A stretch of DNA of 19,036 nucleotides from Dehalococcoidia bacterium UBA5748 (lineage in GTDB: Bacteria; Chloroflexota; Dehalococcoidia; Dehalococcoidales; UBA5627): NCBI GenBank assembly GCA_002419135.1, contig DIFM01000008.1, forward strand, positions 1 through 19,036. The letters are read 5' to 3'. The first letter of the stretch is position 1, and each line of letters opens with the position of its first letter. The notes beneath the pieces were generated by a model. That model was given only the letters and a program-made list of their open reading frames with translations. It was not told the DNA's origin and ran no database searches. Of the stretch, positions 1-7,168 are shown piece by piece. The position numbers and the translations under genes were made by a program.

Positions 1-51
1 ACCGGCTTTTTCAGAGGTTTCCTAGATAATTATGATTGAATTATTATGTTA

Positions 52-1242
52 TTATTCGGACTTTATGGCACGGGCAATATTTATACCCATCTCGCGGCAT
101 TTCTCAAGTTCTTCGGCTTTCGGCTGCCACTTGGCTTTCATGCTCTCGGCAACCAACAAAATATTGCATTTGTTAAAATGTTCCTCGATTACCTGCGGGC
201 TTTCTCCGCTCCACCCGTACGTGCCGAAAGCGGCGCCGATTTTATTCTGAAATTTTAATCCCCTTAAATCTTCCAAAACGGGCGAAAGAGTCGGCAGTAC
301 CCCCTGATTGAATGTCGGCGAACCGACAATAACCGCCTTGGTTTTAAAAATCTCGGTAACCATATCATTCCGGTCCGTTAAACCGGCATGAAAAATCTTG
401 TAGGGAATCCCTTCTTGAGCCATTCCTTCCCCGATGGCTTCCGCCATATTACGGGTGCCGTCCCACATCGTATCGTAAATAATTACCGCGCTTTGTTCGG
501 GTTTTTGAGTAGCCCATTCCCTGTATTTTTCAACTATCTGCAACGGATCCTTGCGCCAGATTACCCCATGGCTGGGAGCAATCATATCAACCGGCAAATT
601 GAGAGCCATTACTTCATCTATTTTTCTTAAGACCTGTTTGCTGAAGGGTGTCAGAATATTGGCATAGTATTTCAATGCCTCCTCGTAGAGTTCTTCCTGG
701 TTTACCTGGTCGTTGTAGAGAAAAGCGGTAGCATAGTGCTGCCCGAAAGCATCGTTCGGCATCAGGATATTTTTACCGGTTAAATACGTAAACATGCTGT
801 CAGGCCAGTGCAGCATCGGAGCTTCGATAAAGACAAGGTCGTGCTTGCCTATATTGATTTTATCCCCGGTTTTTACCGTTTTAAAGTTCCACGGCTGGTG
901 ATAGTGTCCTTCTATACTCTCTTTTCCTTTTTGAGATACTACTAACGTGGCATCCGGTGCATTACGCATCACGGCAGGTAGTCCCCCCGAGTGGTCCACC
1001 TCGGCATGATTGGCAACCACGATATCTATTTTAGACGGGTCGATAACTTCACGTATATTCTCCAATAACCGGTCCTGAAAGGGAGTCCAGACCGTATCCA
1101 CCAGGACCACCTTCTCGTCGATAATAAGATATGCGTTATAAGATGACCCGCGATGAGTAGAAAGTTCATGCCCGTGAAAATGTGTTAACGACCAATCGAC
1201 TACACCTACCCAGTAAACGCTTTCTGCAATTTGAACAACCAT
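52..1242 (-). CDS. fprA: A-type flavoprotein / flavodiiron protein (FprA family)
   Basis: This cytoplasmic 396-residue protein is a flavodiiron oxidoreductase that reduces O2 to water and/or NO to N2O, protecting anaerobes. The N-terminal metallo-beta-lactamase-like domain (about 1-250) carries the diiron ligands: H79-x-E81-x-D83-H84 in NHAEVDHSG, H145, D164 and H225. The C-terminal flavodoxin-like domain (about 252-396) begins with an FMN phosphate-binding loop near YDTMWDGTRNMA. Length and domain order match the family, and all metal ligands are present. The ATG at 1242 has a strong ribosome binding site, AAGGAGG, 7 bases upstream. The gene lies 43 bases downstream of rubredoxin on the same strand, so the two are almost certainly co-transcribed, with rubredoxin as the electron donor. 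Whether O2 or NO is the main substrate cannot be told from the sequence. Confidence 0.96.
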   Translation of the reverse strand: MVVQIAESVYWVGVVDWSLTHFHGHELSTHRGSSYNAYLIIDEKVVLVDTVWTPFQDRLLENIREVIDPSKIDIVVANHAEVDHSGGLPAVMRNAPDATLVVSQKGKESIEGHYHQPWNFKTVKTGDKINIGKHDLVFIEAPMLHWPDSMFTYLTGKNILMPNDAFGQHYATAFLYNDQVNQEELYEEALKYYANILTPFSKQVLRKIDEVMALNLPVDMIAPSHGVIWRKDPLQIVEKYREWATQKPEQSAVIIYDTMWDGTRNMAEAIGEGMAQEGIPYKIFHAGLTDRNDMVTEIFKTKAVIVGSPTFNQGVLPTLSPVLEDLRGLKFQNKIGAAFGTYGWSGESPQVIEEHFNKCNILLVAESMKAKWQPKAEELEKCREMGINIARAIKSE

Positions 1243-1285
1243 CAGTTTCCCTCCTTATCGATAACTTGAATCAAAAGATAATTGC

Positions 1286-1447
1286 CTAGGCAACTTTTTC
1301 AAACATATCCTTGGATATACCACACACGGGGCATACCCAGTCTTCCGGTATATCCTCAAAGGCAGTACCGGCAGTAATGCCGCTGTCGGGGTCGCCCACA
1401 GCCGGGTTATAAACCCAGCCACAAACCGTACATACGTATTTTCCCAT
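1286..1447 (-). CDS. rub: Rubredoxin
   Basis: Rubredoxin is a small one-iron electron carrier. With the start at 1447 the protein has 53 residues, the usual size. It shows both iron-binding knuckles, C6-T-V-C9-G and C39-P-V-C42-G, and the typical WVYNP and PEDWVCPVCG motifs. The reading frame is open further upstream to an ATG at 1483, but the ATG at 1447 has AAGGAG at good spacing and gives the canonical N-terminus MGKYVC, so the shorter form is preferred. It precedes the flavodiiron protein gene, its likely electron acceptor, and is read from a promoter at about 1496-1524. The pair is divergent from the phosphate operon. Confidence 0.96.
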   Translation of the reverse strand: MGKYVCTVCGWVYNPAVGDPDSGITAGTAFEDIPEDWVCPVCGISKDMFEKVA

Positions 1448-1495
1448 TGCTACTCTGCTCCTTCCCATTATTTTTTTACTCAATGAATGACTTAT

Positions 1496-1524
1496 ATTGT
1501 ACCTTTGTAAATCTCCGATAACAA
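1496..1524 (-). promoter_or_regulatory. Probable sigma-70 promoter of the rubredoxin-flavoprotein operon
   Basis: On the minus strand, TTGTTA (1524-1519) and TACAAT (1501-1496) are separated by 17 bases. They match 4/6 and 5/6 of the consensus. The predicted transcription start near 1488 leaves about 40 bases of leader before the rubredoxin ATG at 1447. This is inferred from sequence only. Confidence 0.5.
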
Positions 1525-1557
1525 TATATCAGAATACTTATATTTAAAATGTGATTT

Positions 1558-1611
1558 TTAACATATTTTTAACAAAACCTTAAACATCCTTTAAACATCG
1601 CCTCCTAAAAT
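1558..1611 (+). promoter_or_regulatory. PHO box-like array (four 11-bp-spaced hexamers) and -10 of the mgsA-pst operon
   Basis: TTAACA at 1558, TTAACA at 1569, TTAAAC at 1580 and TTAAAC at 1591 repeat at exactly 11-bp intervals in direct orientation. This matches the known architecture of PhoP/PhoB binding sites (TT-A-ACA type direct repeats, about 11 bp apart, read from one face of the helix). A -10-like TAAAAT lies at 1606-1611, eight bases after the last box, and there is no good -35, as expected of a promoter activated by a PhoB/PhoP regulator. Transcription would start near 1618. The cognate regulator is probably the one encoded at 6473-7168. Confidence 0.75.
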
Positions 1612-1644
1612 AATAATTGAATGATGAAGAAGGAGAAAGAAAAA

Positions 1645-2088
1645 ATGAAAAGATTTACACTGGCGCTAATTGCCCATGACTCGAAGAAGGCAGACATGGT
1701 CGAATTGGCGCAAACCTACACGGAAACACTGGAAAAACTGCACCTGGTAGCTACCAGAAGCACCGGGGAACAAATTCAGTCGAAAACCGGTCTGACAGTA
1801 GCCTTGATGCAGAGCGGGCCGATGGGCGGAGACCAGCAAATCGGGTCGATGGTAGCCAGCGGAATAGTCAACGCGGTAATCTTTCTACGTGACCCGCTCA
1901 GTTCGCAACCGCACGAACCCGACATCACGGCACTTCTGAGGGTATGCGATGTACATAATGTCCCCCTTGCCACCAACCTTTCCAGCGCCGAGGGAATCCT
2001 ACGCCTGATTAACAATCACCCCGATGTACTGGTAAAAAACAATATAAGAGCGCAGATAAATAACGAACTTTCAACAATCTGTTTATAA
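1645..2088 (+). CDS. mgsA: Methylglyoxal synthase
   Basis: MgsA converts dihydroxyacetone phosphate to methylglyoxal plus inorganic phosphate, the entry to the methylglyoxal bypass of lower glycolysis. The 147-residue protein keeps all the residues known from the E. coli enzyme at a constant offset of 8: H11, D63 in GGDQQIG, D83, H90 and D93 (in RDPLSSQPHEPDI). The frame is also open from an ATG at 1621, but that codon lacks a ribosome binding site and lies almost at the predicted transcription start. AGAAGGAG at 1628-1635 fits the ATG at 1645. The gene sits directly behind the PHO box array and 38 bases before pstS, with no terminator between, so it appears to lead the phosphate operon. In characterised homologues phosphate inhibits the enzyme, which fits expression under phosphate limitation. 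The identity is secure; the co-regulation is inferred. Confidence 0.95.
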   Translation: MKRFTLALIAHDSKKADMVELAQTYTETLEKLHLVATRSTGEQIQSKTGLTVALMQSGPMGGDQQIGSMVASGIVNAVIFLRDPLSSQPHEPDITALLRVCDVHNVPLATNLSSAEGILRLINNHPDVLVKNNIRAQINNELSTICL

Positions 2089-2126
2089 ATAATAAATATT
2101 AAAAAGATATACAAGGAGAGAATTAA

Positions 2127-3002
2127 TTGAAAGAATCATTTAAGAATATATTCTCGAGGAGGGAATTTCTGGCAGGAACGGGAGTTGTTCTGCTTACCGG
2201 GCTGCTGGGCGGATGTAAAAGCGGGGGTGCTGTGGTTACCACCACCAAAACAGTTACCGAATCCGGAGAACTTTCCGGAACTATCTCAATCGGCGGCTCT
2301 ACTACTGTACAACCGGTATCGGAAACCTTATCCAACGCTTTTATGGAAATATTCCCGCAGACCACGGTAACAATCACAGGAGGAGGCTCCAGTGTCGGCG
2401 TTAAATCGGCGGCAGACGGCACACTCGATATAGGGGCTGCTTCGCGTGAATTAAAAGAATCGGAAGAAAGCCTGGGGCTCGAGTTACATGTTCTGGCCTA
2501 TGACGGCATTGCTGTTGTTACTAATGCATCACAAACAGTGAAAGAACTCTCACTGGAACAGATAAAACAAATCTTTGCCGGTGAAATTACCAACTGGAAT
2601 GAACTGGGCGGAGCAAACGGTAATATCGTGGTAGTTGCACGTGAAGAAGGCTCGGGCACCAGAGGAGCATTTGAAGAGATGGTTATGGGCGAAGACACAC
2701 TCATTACGGACGGGGCTATCCTGCAATCATCCAACGGAGCTTTAAAAACAACTGTTGCCGGTAGCAATAATGCGATAGGATTTATATCCTTCGGCTATCT
2801 TGATTCAAGTGTCAATGCCATCATAATAAACGGAGTAGAAGCAACGGTAGAGAACGCTAAAAACGGCACCTATCCTATAGTAAGGCCTCTGCTTTACCTG
2901 ACCAAAGGAGAACCCGGCGGGCTGGTTAAAAAATACATCGATTTCTGCCAGGGCATAGCGGGGCAGGCTATTGTGGCAGAGGATTATATTTCAATTCTTT
3001 AG
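2127..3002 (+). CDS. pstS: Phosphate ABC transporter substrate-binding lipoprotein PstS
   Basis: PstS is the extracytoplasmic phosphate-binding component of the PstSCAB importer. The 291-residue protein starts with a twin-arginine-type signal (SRREFL, residues 10-15), a hydrophobic stretch and a lipobox ending in C30 (LLGGC), so it is probably a Tat-exported lipoprotein. The mature part has the family's phosphate-contact segments GSTTVQP (near 54-60) and EGSGTRGAFE (about 173-182). The start is a TTG at 2127, six bases after AAGGAGAG; no ATG lies nearby in frame. It is followed by pstC after 102 bases that hold a hairpin (3049-3087). As usual for binding proteins, it is expected to be made in excess over the membrane subunits. 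Confidence 0.95.
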   Translation: MKESFKNIFSRREFLAGTGVVLLTGLLGGCKSGGAVVTTTKTVTESGELSGTISIGGSTTVQPVSETLSNAFMEIFPQTTVTITGGGSSVGVKSAADGTLDIGAASRELKESEESLGLELHVLAYDGIAVVTNASQTVKELSLEQIKQIFAGEITNWNELGGANGNIVVVAREEGSGTRGAFEEMVMGEDTLITDGAILQSSNGALKTTVAGSNNAIGFISFGYLDSSVNAIIINGVEATVENAKNGTYPIVRPLLYLTKGEPGGLVKKYIDFCQGIAGQAIVAEDYISIL

Positions 3003-3048
3003 TAATGAAACGAGTAAACATGAATCAATTGTACTCACAATTTAAGAT

Positions 3049-3087
3049 GGCAGATATAGGCAGCTTTAAAATGGCTGTCATTCTGCC
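3049..3087 (+). other. Intercistronic stem-loop between pstS and pstC
   Basis: An outer 6-bp stem (GGCAGA 3049-3054 with TCTGCC 3082-3087), a small internal loop, and an inner 6-bp stem (GGCAGC 3059-3064 with GCTGTC 3074-3079, one G-U pair) close a 9-base loop. No T-run follows, so it is not a classic terminator. Such hairpins after binding-protein genes often protect the upstream mRNA and set a PstS excess over PstCA; that role here is inference. Confidence 0.5.
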
Positions 3088-3104
3088 GTTAGGATATCGA
3101 TGAA

Positions 3105-3971
3105 ATGACCCGCTATTTTACAGATAAACTGGCAAAATATATCGTTTTTATAAGTGGATTTACATCTTTTATTATACTTTTACTTATAGCCCTGTTTATT
3201 TTGAGAGAAGGATTACCCGCATTTTCGGAAATCGGTGTTTTCGATTTTATTTTCGGCACCGTCTGGCGACCGGGCATCGACCAGTACGGAATTCTTTCGA
3301 TGATAGTTGGCTCGATTGCGGTTACCATCGTTTCAATGATAATGGCAGTGCCGCTGGGTATCGCCTGCGCCATTCTGCTGGCTGAGGTTGCCCCATCAAA
3401 GGTGCGCAACATTTTGCGGCCGGCAGTAGAACTTCTGGTAGGAATCCCATCCGTAGTTTACGGTCTGGTAGGGTTGGTACTGCTGGTACCGATTATCAGT
3501 AATATCGGGGGCAGCGGTTTCAGTATTTTAACAGCGTCTATCGTGCTGATGGTTATGGTACTGCCGACTATTATCAGTATCAGCGAAGACAGCATCAGGG
3601 CGATTCCCGTTTCCTACCGTGAAGGAGCTTTGGCTTTGGGAGCCACGAAATGGCAGACAATAAAAGGGGTTGTTTTACCGGCGGCAAAATCCGGAATCGG
3701 AGCAGGCATCGTACTGGGAATGGGGCGCGCTATCGGCGAAACGATGGCTATGATAATGGTTATCGGCAACTCAATCGCTTTCCCAGGTTCACTTCTGGAT
3801 GCGGCACGCACGCTCACAGGTAACATCGCCCTGGAAATAAACTATGCTACCGGCACACACGAAAGCGCGCTTTTTGCTACCGGTGTCGTGCTCTTTATTT
3901 TCATATTACTGTTAAACAGCGTAGCCACTGTCTTTTTAAAGAGAGGTTCAAATGCGCAACGTCTCAGCTAA
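3105..3971 (+). CDS. pstC: Phosphate ABC transporter permease PstC
   Basis: PstC is one of two integral membrane subunits of the high-affinity phosphate importer. The 288-residue protein shows about six hydrophobic segments, including near residues 12-33, 64-95, 105-130, 138-160 and 255-277. It has an EAA loop (EGALALGATKWQTIKGVVLP) that docks with PstB, and the Pst-typical GRAIGETMA motif. The start at 3105 has only a weak AGGA upstream. Its 3' end overlaps pstA by 20 bases, implying translational coupling and 1:1 synthesis. Confidence 0.95.
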   Translation: MTRYFTDKLAKYIVFISGFTSFIILLLIALFILREGLPAFSEIGVFDFIFGTVWRPGIDQYGILSMIVGSIAVTIVSMIMAVPLGIACAILLAEVAPSKVRNILRPAVELLVGIPSVVYGLVGLVLLVPIISNIGGSGFSILTASIVLMVMVLPTIISISEDSIRAIPVSYREGALALGATKWQTIKGVVLPAAKSGIGAGIVLGMGRAIGETMAMIMVIGNSIAFPGSLLDAARTLTGNIALEINYATGTHESALFATGVVLFIFILLLNSVATVFLKRGSNAQRLS

Positions 3972-4803
3972 ACAAACACAAAAACTGGCTATGGCAGGCA
4001 TCTGGGGGGGAGGCATGATTACCCTGCTGTTGCTGATTGTTATTATCGGATATGTCCTGATACAGGGTCTTCCGGGGATAAACTGGGAATTCCTGACAAC
4101 CAACCCCAAAGGAGGCCTTTCGGGTGAGGGCGGCATTTTATCCACAGTTGTCAGCACCCTTTACTTAATCGGTGTAACCCTGGTTTTACTGGTGCCTATC
4201 GGTATCGGTTCCGCCATATATTTATCGGAGTATGCACCGAACAACCGCCTGACCAGAATTATCCGCTACGGAATCGAGACACTGGCAGGCATCCCCTCAA
4301 TTATTTTCGGTTTATTCGGCTATGCGTTGTTCGTTACGGTGCTCAGTTTTAACTTTTCCATACTATCGGGAGCACTGACACTGGTATGTTTGCTTCTGCC
4401 TACGATGATAACCACTACGGAAGAAGCATTAAAAGCAGTGTCCTATTCATACCGTGAAGCCGCACTGGCGCTGGGAACTACCAAGTGGCAAATGATATCG
4501 AGAATAGTACTTCCTTCGGCAATCCCCGGAATAGTAACCGCTGTTATTCTCTGCATCGGAAGGGCAATCGGCGAAACGGCCTGCCTCTACGTCACCATGG
4601 GCGGCAGCGCCGCCATGCCATCATCACTGCTTGAAGGCGGGAGAACACTTTCACTGCACGTTTTTTACCTGGCAATGGAAACCAACGCTATGGACAAGGC
4701 GATGGCAACAGCGGCAGTGCTTATTATTATAATAATACTTATCAATGCGCTGACAAACCTGCTGGCCGGACGCTTCCAAAAAAGGTTGAAAGGGATTTCA
4801 TAA
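3952..4803 (+). CDS. pstA: Phosphate ABC transporter permease PstA
   Basis: PstA pairs with PstC to form the phosphate channel in the cytoplasmic membrane. The 283-residue protein has an N-terminal membrane segment (about 15-37), several further hydrophobic helices, an EAA loop (REAALALGTTKWQMISRIVL) and the GRAIGETA motif shared with PstC. The ATG at 3952 lies inside the end of pstC and follows GAGAGG. The stop is directly followed by the pstB start (one base between). Size and motifs are normal for the family. Confidence 0.95.
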   Translation: MRNVSAKQTQKLAMAGIWGGGMITLLLLIVIIGYVLIQGLPGINWEFLTTNPKGGLSGEGGILSTVVSTLYLIGVTLVLLVPIGIGSAIYLSEYAPNNRLTRIIRYGIETLAGIPSIIFGLFGYALFVTVLSFNFSILSGALTLVCLLLPTMITTTEEALKAVSYSYREAALALGTTKWQMISRIVLPSAIPGIVTAVILCIGRAIGETACLYVTMGGSAAMPSSLLEGGRTLSLHVFYLAMETNAMDKAMATAAVLIIIIILINALTNLLAGRFQKRLKGIS

Positions 4804-4804
4804 A

Positions 4805-5608
4805 ATGACTATTTATAATTTTAACGGACAAACCTGCCGCGGCGGCAAGATAAAGGTAAAGAACCTCAACTTCTACTACGGCAGTTTTCAAGCTCTAAGG
4901 GATATAAATCTGGATATCCCGGGCTGCGCAATTACCGCTATTATCGGCCCTTCCGGATGCGGGAAATCCTCGTTTTTACGACTCCTTAATCGTATGAACG
5001 ACCTGATATACGGCAGCCGTATCGAGGGGAGCATTGAACTGGACGGGAATAATATTTTCGATAAAGCCGTAGATGTTGTCGAACTGCGTAAAAATGTCGG
5101 AATGGTATTTCAAAAACCCAATCCCTTTCCCATTTCCATTTTCGATAACATCGCCTTCGGGCCTAAACAACACGGGAAAAAGAGTAAAATAGAACTGGAA
5201 GAAATCGTTGAAAACAGCTTGAAGCAGGCAGCTCTATGGGAGGAAGTAAAAGATAAACTCGGGCAGTCCGCATTAGCTTTATCGGGCGGTCAACAACAGA
5301 GATTATGTATCGCCCGCGTTCTATCGGTAGAACCGCAGGTAATATTGATGGACGAACCATGCAGCGCGCTCGACCCGATGGCAACCCTTAAAATCGAAGA
5401 CCTGATGCGCACCCTGGCAAAGAATTACACTATTATAATAGTAACGCATAATATGCAGCAGGCTGCCCGTGTATCCGATACCACCGCCTTTTTTATGATG
5501 GAACCCGACCGCGCCGGCTCGCTGGTAGAATACGGCTCGACCTCAGAGATATTTACCAATCCCAAAGATAAACGTACGGAAGACTACATCACCGGACGTT
5601 TCGGTTAA
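4805..5608 (+). CDS. pstB: Phosphate ABC transporter ATP-binding protein PstB
   Basis: PstB is the cytoplasmic ATPase that powers phosphate import. The 267-residue protein contains Walker A GPSGCGKS (48-55), a Q-loop in MVFQKPNPFP, signature LSGGQQQR (159-166), Walker B VILMDEP (179-185), D-loop SALD and the switch histidine in THNM (H215). FQKPNPFP and the C-terminal SLVEYG-IFTNPKDKRTEDYI-GRFG segments are characteristic of PstB rather than other ABC ATPases. It sits between pstA and phoU, 22 bases before the latter. Together with PhoU and the sensor kinase, Pst is expected to take part in phosphate signalling. Confidence 0.97.
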   Translation: MTIYNFNGQTCRGGKIKVKNLNFYYGSFQALRDINLDIPGCAITAIIGPSGCGKSSFLRLLNRMNDLIYGSRIEGSIELDGNNIFDKAVDVVELRKNVGMVFQKPNPFPISIFDNIAFGPKQHGKKSKIELEEIVENSLKQAALWEEVKDKLGQSALALSGGQQQRLCIARVLSVEPQVILMDEPCSALDPMATLKIEDLMRTLAKNYTIIIVTHNMQQAARVSDTTAFFMMEPDRAGSLVEYGSTSEIFTNPKDKRTEDYITGRFG

Positions 5609-5630
5609 GTTTACAAAGGAGAAAAGTAAA

Positions 5631-6299
5631 ATGGAAATAAGAACCGATTTTAACAGAAGGCTACGTGAAATACAGGACGACATCCTTATAATGGGAAGTA
5701 TGGTCGAGACAGCCATAATAACTTCAATAAAAGCATTAAAAGAACGTGATATCGACACGGCACAGCAATTAATCAACGATGACGCACTTATCAACCGTAA
5801 AAGATTTGAAATCGAAGAAAAATGCATAAAACTGATTGCCACACAGCAGCCACTGGCAGTAGATTTACGCACAATTATCAGCGTACTTAATATTCTTACG
5901 GAATTGGAACGTATCGGAGATTATGCGGCGGGAATATCAAAAATCGTGCTAATGATAGGAAACGAAGAGCATTTAAAGCCTCTGATAGATATTCCGCTTA
6001 TGGCGGATAAGACTACCATAATGCTGAGAAAAAGCATGGACGCGTTTATTAAGCATGATGCTGACAAAGCTAAGGAAGTAATCGCCGAGGATGACGATAT
6101 AGACAATCTCTACGACCAGGTTTTTCGTGAACTTTTAACATTTATGATTGAGGATCCGAGGACAATCACACGTGCCACAAGACTGATATGGGCAGCACAT
6201 AATCTAGAACGCAGCGCCGACAGGGTCACCAATATATGCGAACGCATAATCTATATCGTAACCGGAAAAATGGAGGAACTGGGTGCTTCAAATTACTAA
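5631..6299 (+). CDS. phoU: Phosphate signalling complex protein PhoU
   Basis: PhoU is a cytoplasmic regulator that links Pst transporter activity to the PhoR sensor and dampens the Pho response when phosphate is plentiful. The 222-residue protein is built of two PhoU three-helix repeats, each with its metal-binding E-R-x-x-D type motif: ELERIGDY (91-98) and NLERSADR (191-198). The ATG at 5631 is preceded by AAAGGAG. It closes the pst operon and is followed by a hairpin/T-run (6325-6364), so the regulator genes behind it may have their own promoter. Confidence 0.95.
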   Translation: MEIRTDFNRRLREIQDDILIMGSMVETAIITSIKALKERDIDTAQQLINDDALINRKRFEIEEKCIKLIATQQPLAVDLRTIISVLNILTELERIGDYAAGISKIVLMIGNEEHLKPLIDIPLMADKTTIMLRKSMDAFIKHDADKAKEVIAEDDDIDNLYDQVFRELLTFMIEDPRTITRATRLIWAAHNLERSADRVTNICERIIYIVTGKMEELGASNY

Positions 6300-6324
6300 A
6301 ATATGTTGTCTTAATAAAATATCG

Positions 6325-6364
6325 AAGCCGTTATGGTTCGACAGGCTCACCACGAACGGCTTTT
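6325..6364 (+). terminator. Probable intrinsic terminator after phoU
   Basis: AAGCCGTT (6325-6332) pairs with AACGGCTT (6355-6362), and an inner TGGT (6334-6337) pairs with ACCA (6349-6352). The stem runs into TTTT at 6361-6364. It would end the mgsA-pst-phoU transcript fully or partly. The hairpin overlaps one arm of the inverted repeat listed next, so the repeat element seems to serve as the terminator. Confidence 0.55.
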
Positions 6365-6395
6365 ATATCATCTGCTCATCCTTGAGCCTGTCGAA
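6337..6395. repeat. REP-like inverted repeat (13-bp perfect arms)
   Basis: TTCGACAGGCTCA at 6337-6349 is the exact reverse complement of TGAGCCTGTCGAA at 6383-6395, with 33 bases between. The GC-rich arms and their flanks (ACCACGAACGG, CTTGAGCC) stand out from the AT-rich surroundings. From memory, very similar short palindromes occur as dispersed intergenic repeats in many bacterial and metagenomic genomes. Only this one copy is visible in the window. Confidence 0.6.
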
Positions 6396-6449
6396 GGACA
6401 CTAATAGTTGATTTTTCATCTTTTAATTACAGTTAAAAGCATTTATACT

Positions 6450-6465
6450 TATAATAATTTTGAGG
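6450..6465 (+). promoter_or_regulatory. Candidate -10 element and ribosome binding site of the regulator-kinase pair
   Basis: A perfect TATAAT lies at 6450-6455 and GAGG at about 6462-6465, ahead of the ATG at 6473. No good -35 is seen. The leader this implies would be very short (about 10-12 bases), so the -10 call is tentative. Confidence 0.3.
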
Positions 6466-6472
6466 CAGAAAT

Positions 6473-7168
6473 ATGGCTGATAAAATACTGGTTGTCGAAG
6501 ACGATTTAAACCTGCTTGCAACTCTCAGGTATAACCTGAGAAAGGAAGGCTATGACGTTGTTACCGCAGCCGACGGGGCGGAGGCATTGGAAGTGGCACG
6601 TCGCGAAAAGCCCGACCTTCTAATATTGGATGTAATGCTGCCGAAATTAAACGGACTGGAAGTCTGCCGCATCCTGCGCAGTGAAACGCCTGTTCCGATT
6701 TTGATGTTAACCGCCAAGACCGATGAAACGGATAAAGTCATCGGACTGGGTATCGGTGCAGATGATTATATGACCAAACCCTTTAGTATCCGGGAACTGC
6801 TGGCGCGCATAGCGGCGATGCTGCGCCGGATTAAAATGATGCAAAAAACCGCTGAGGATAAAGATACATTCCTAAAGTATCATGAGATAGAAATCAACAC
6901 GGCATCCCATACGGCAATTATCAGGGGAAAAGCAGTGGACCTTAACCCCAAAGAATTCGACCTGCTATCGCTGTTCATAAGGAACAAGGGATTGCTGCTA
7001 TCACGTGAAAAAATTCTGGAAAAAGTATGGGGTTATGACTATGACGGAGATACCCGAACCGTGGATGTGCATGTTCGCTGGTTGAGAGAAAAGATTGAAG
7101 ACAATCCGCAAAATCCGAAATTGCTATTAACCGTACGCGGAAGCGGTTATAAATTGGAAGGCAAATAG
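6473..7168 (+). CDS. phoB: PhoB/PhoP-type response regulator (OmpR family)
   Basis: This is a DNA-binding response regulator, most likely the transcriptional activator of the phosphate regulon. The 231-residue protein has a receiver domain (about 4-116) with acidic pocket E9-D10-D11, phosphoacceptor D53 in LILDVMLP, T80 and K102. A winged-helix OmpR-type DNA-binding domain follows (about 133-229, with the typical NPKEFDLLSLFIRN, REKILEKVWGYD and RTVDVHVRWLREKIE segments). It overlaps the kinase gene by one base and follows pst-phoU, so assignment to phosphate control rests on context plus family. The 11-bp-spaced direct repeats at 1558-1596 are the kind of site such proteins bind. PhoB and PhoP are functionally equivalent names here. 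Confidence 0.9.
   Translation: MADKILVVEDDLNLLATLRYNLRKEGYDVVTAADGAEALEVARREKPDLLILDVMLPKLNGLEVCRILRSETPVPILMLTAKTDETDKVIGLGIGADDYMTKPFSIRELLARIAAMLRRIKMMQKTAEDKDTFLKYHEIEINTASHTAIIRGKAVDLNPKEFDLLSLFIRNKGLLLSREKILEKVWGYDYDGDTRTVDVHVRWLREKIEDNPQNPKLLLTVRGSGYKLEGK

Noticed and set aside
6423..6448. Loose TTAATT / TTAAAA / TTATAC series ahead of the response regulator as a second PHO box
   Set aside because: The spacing is 10 rather than 11 bases, matches are poor and the region is very AT-rich, so it cannot be told from chance.
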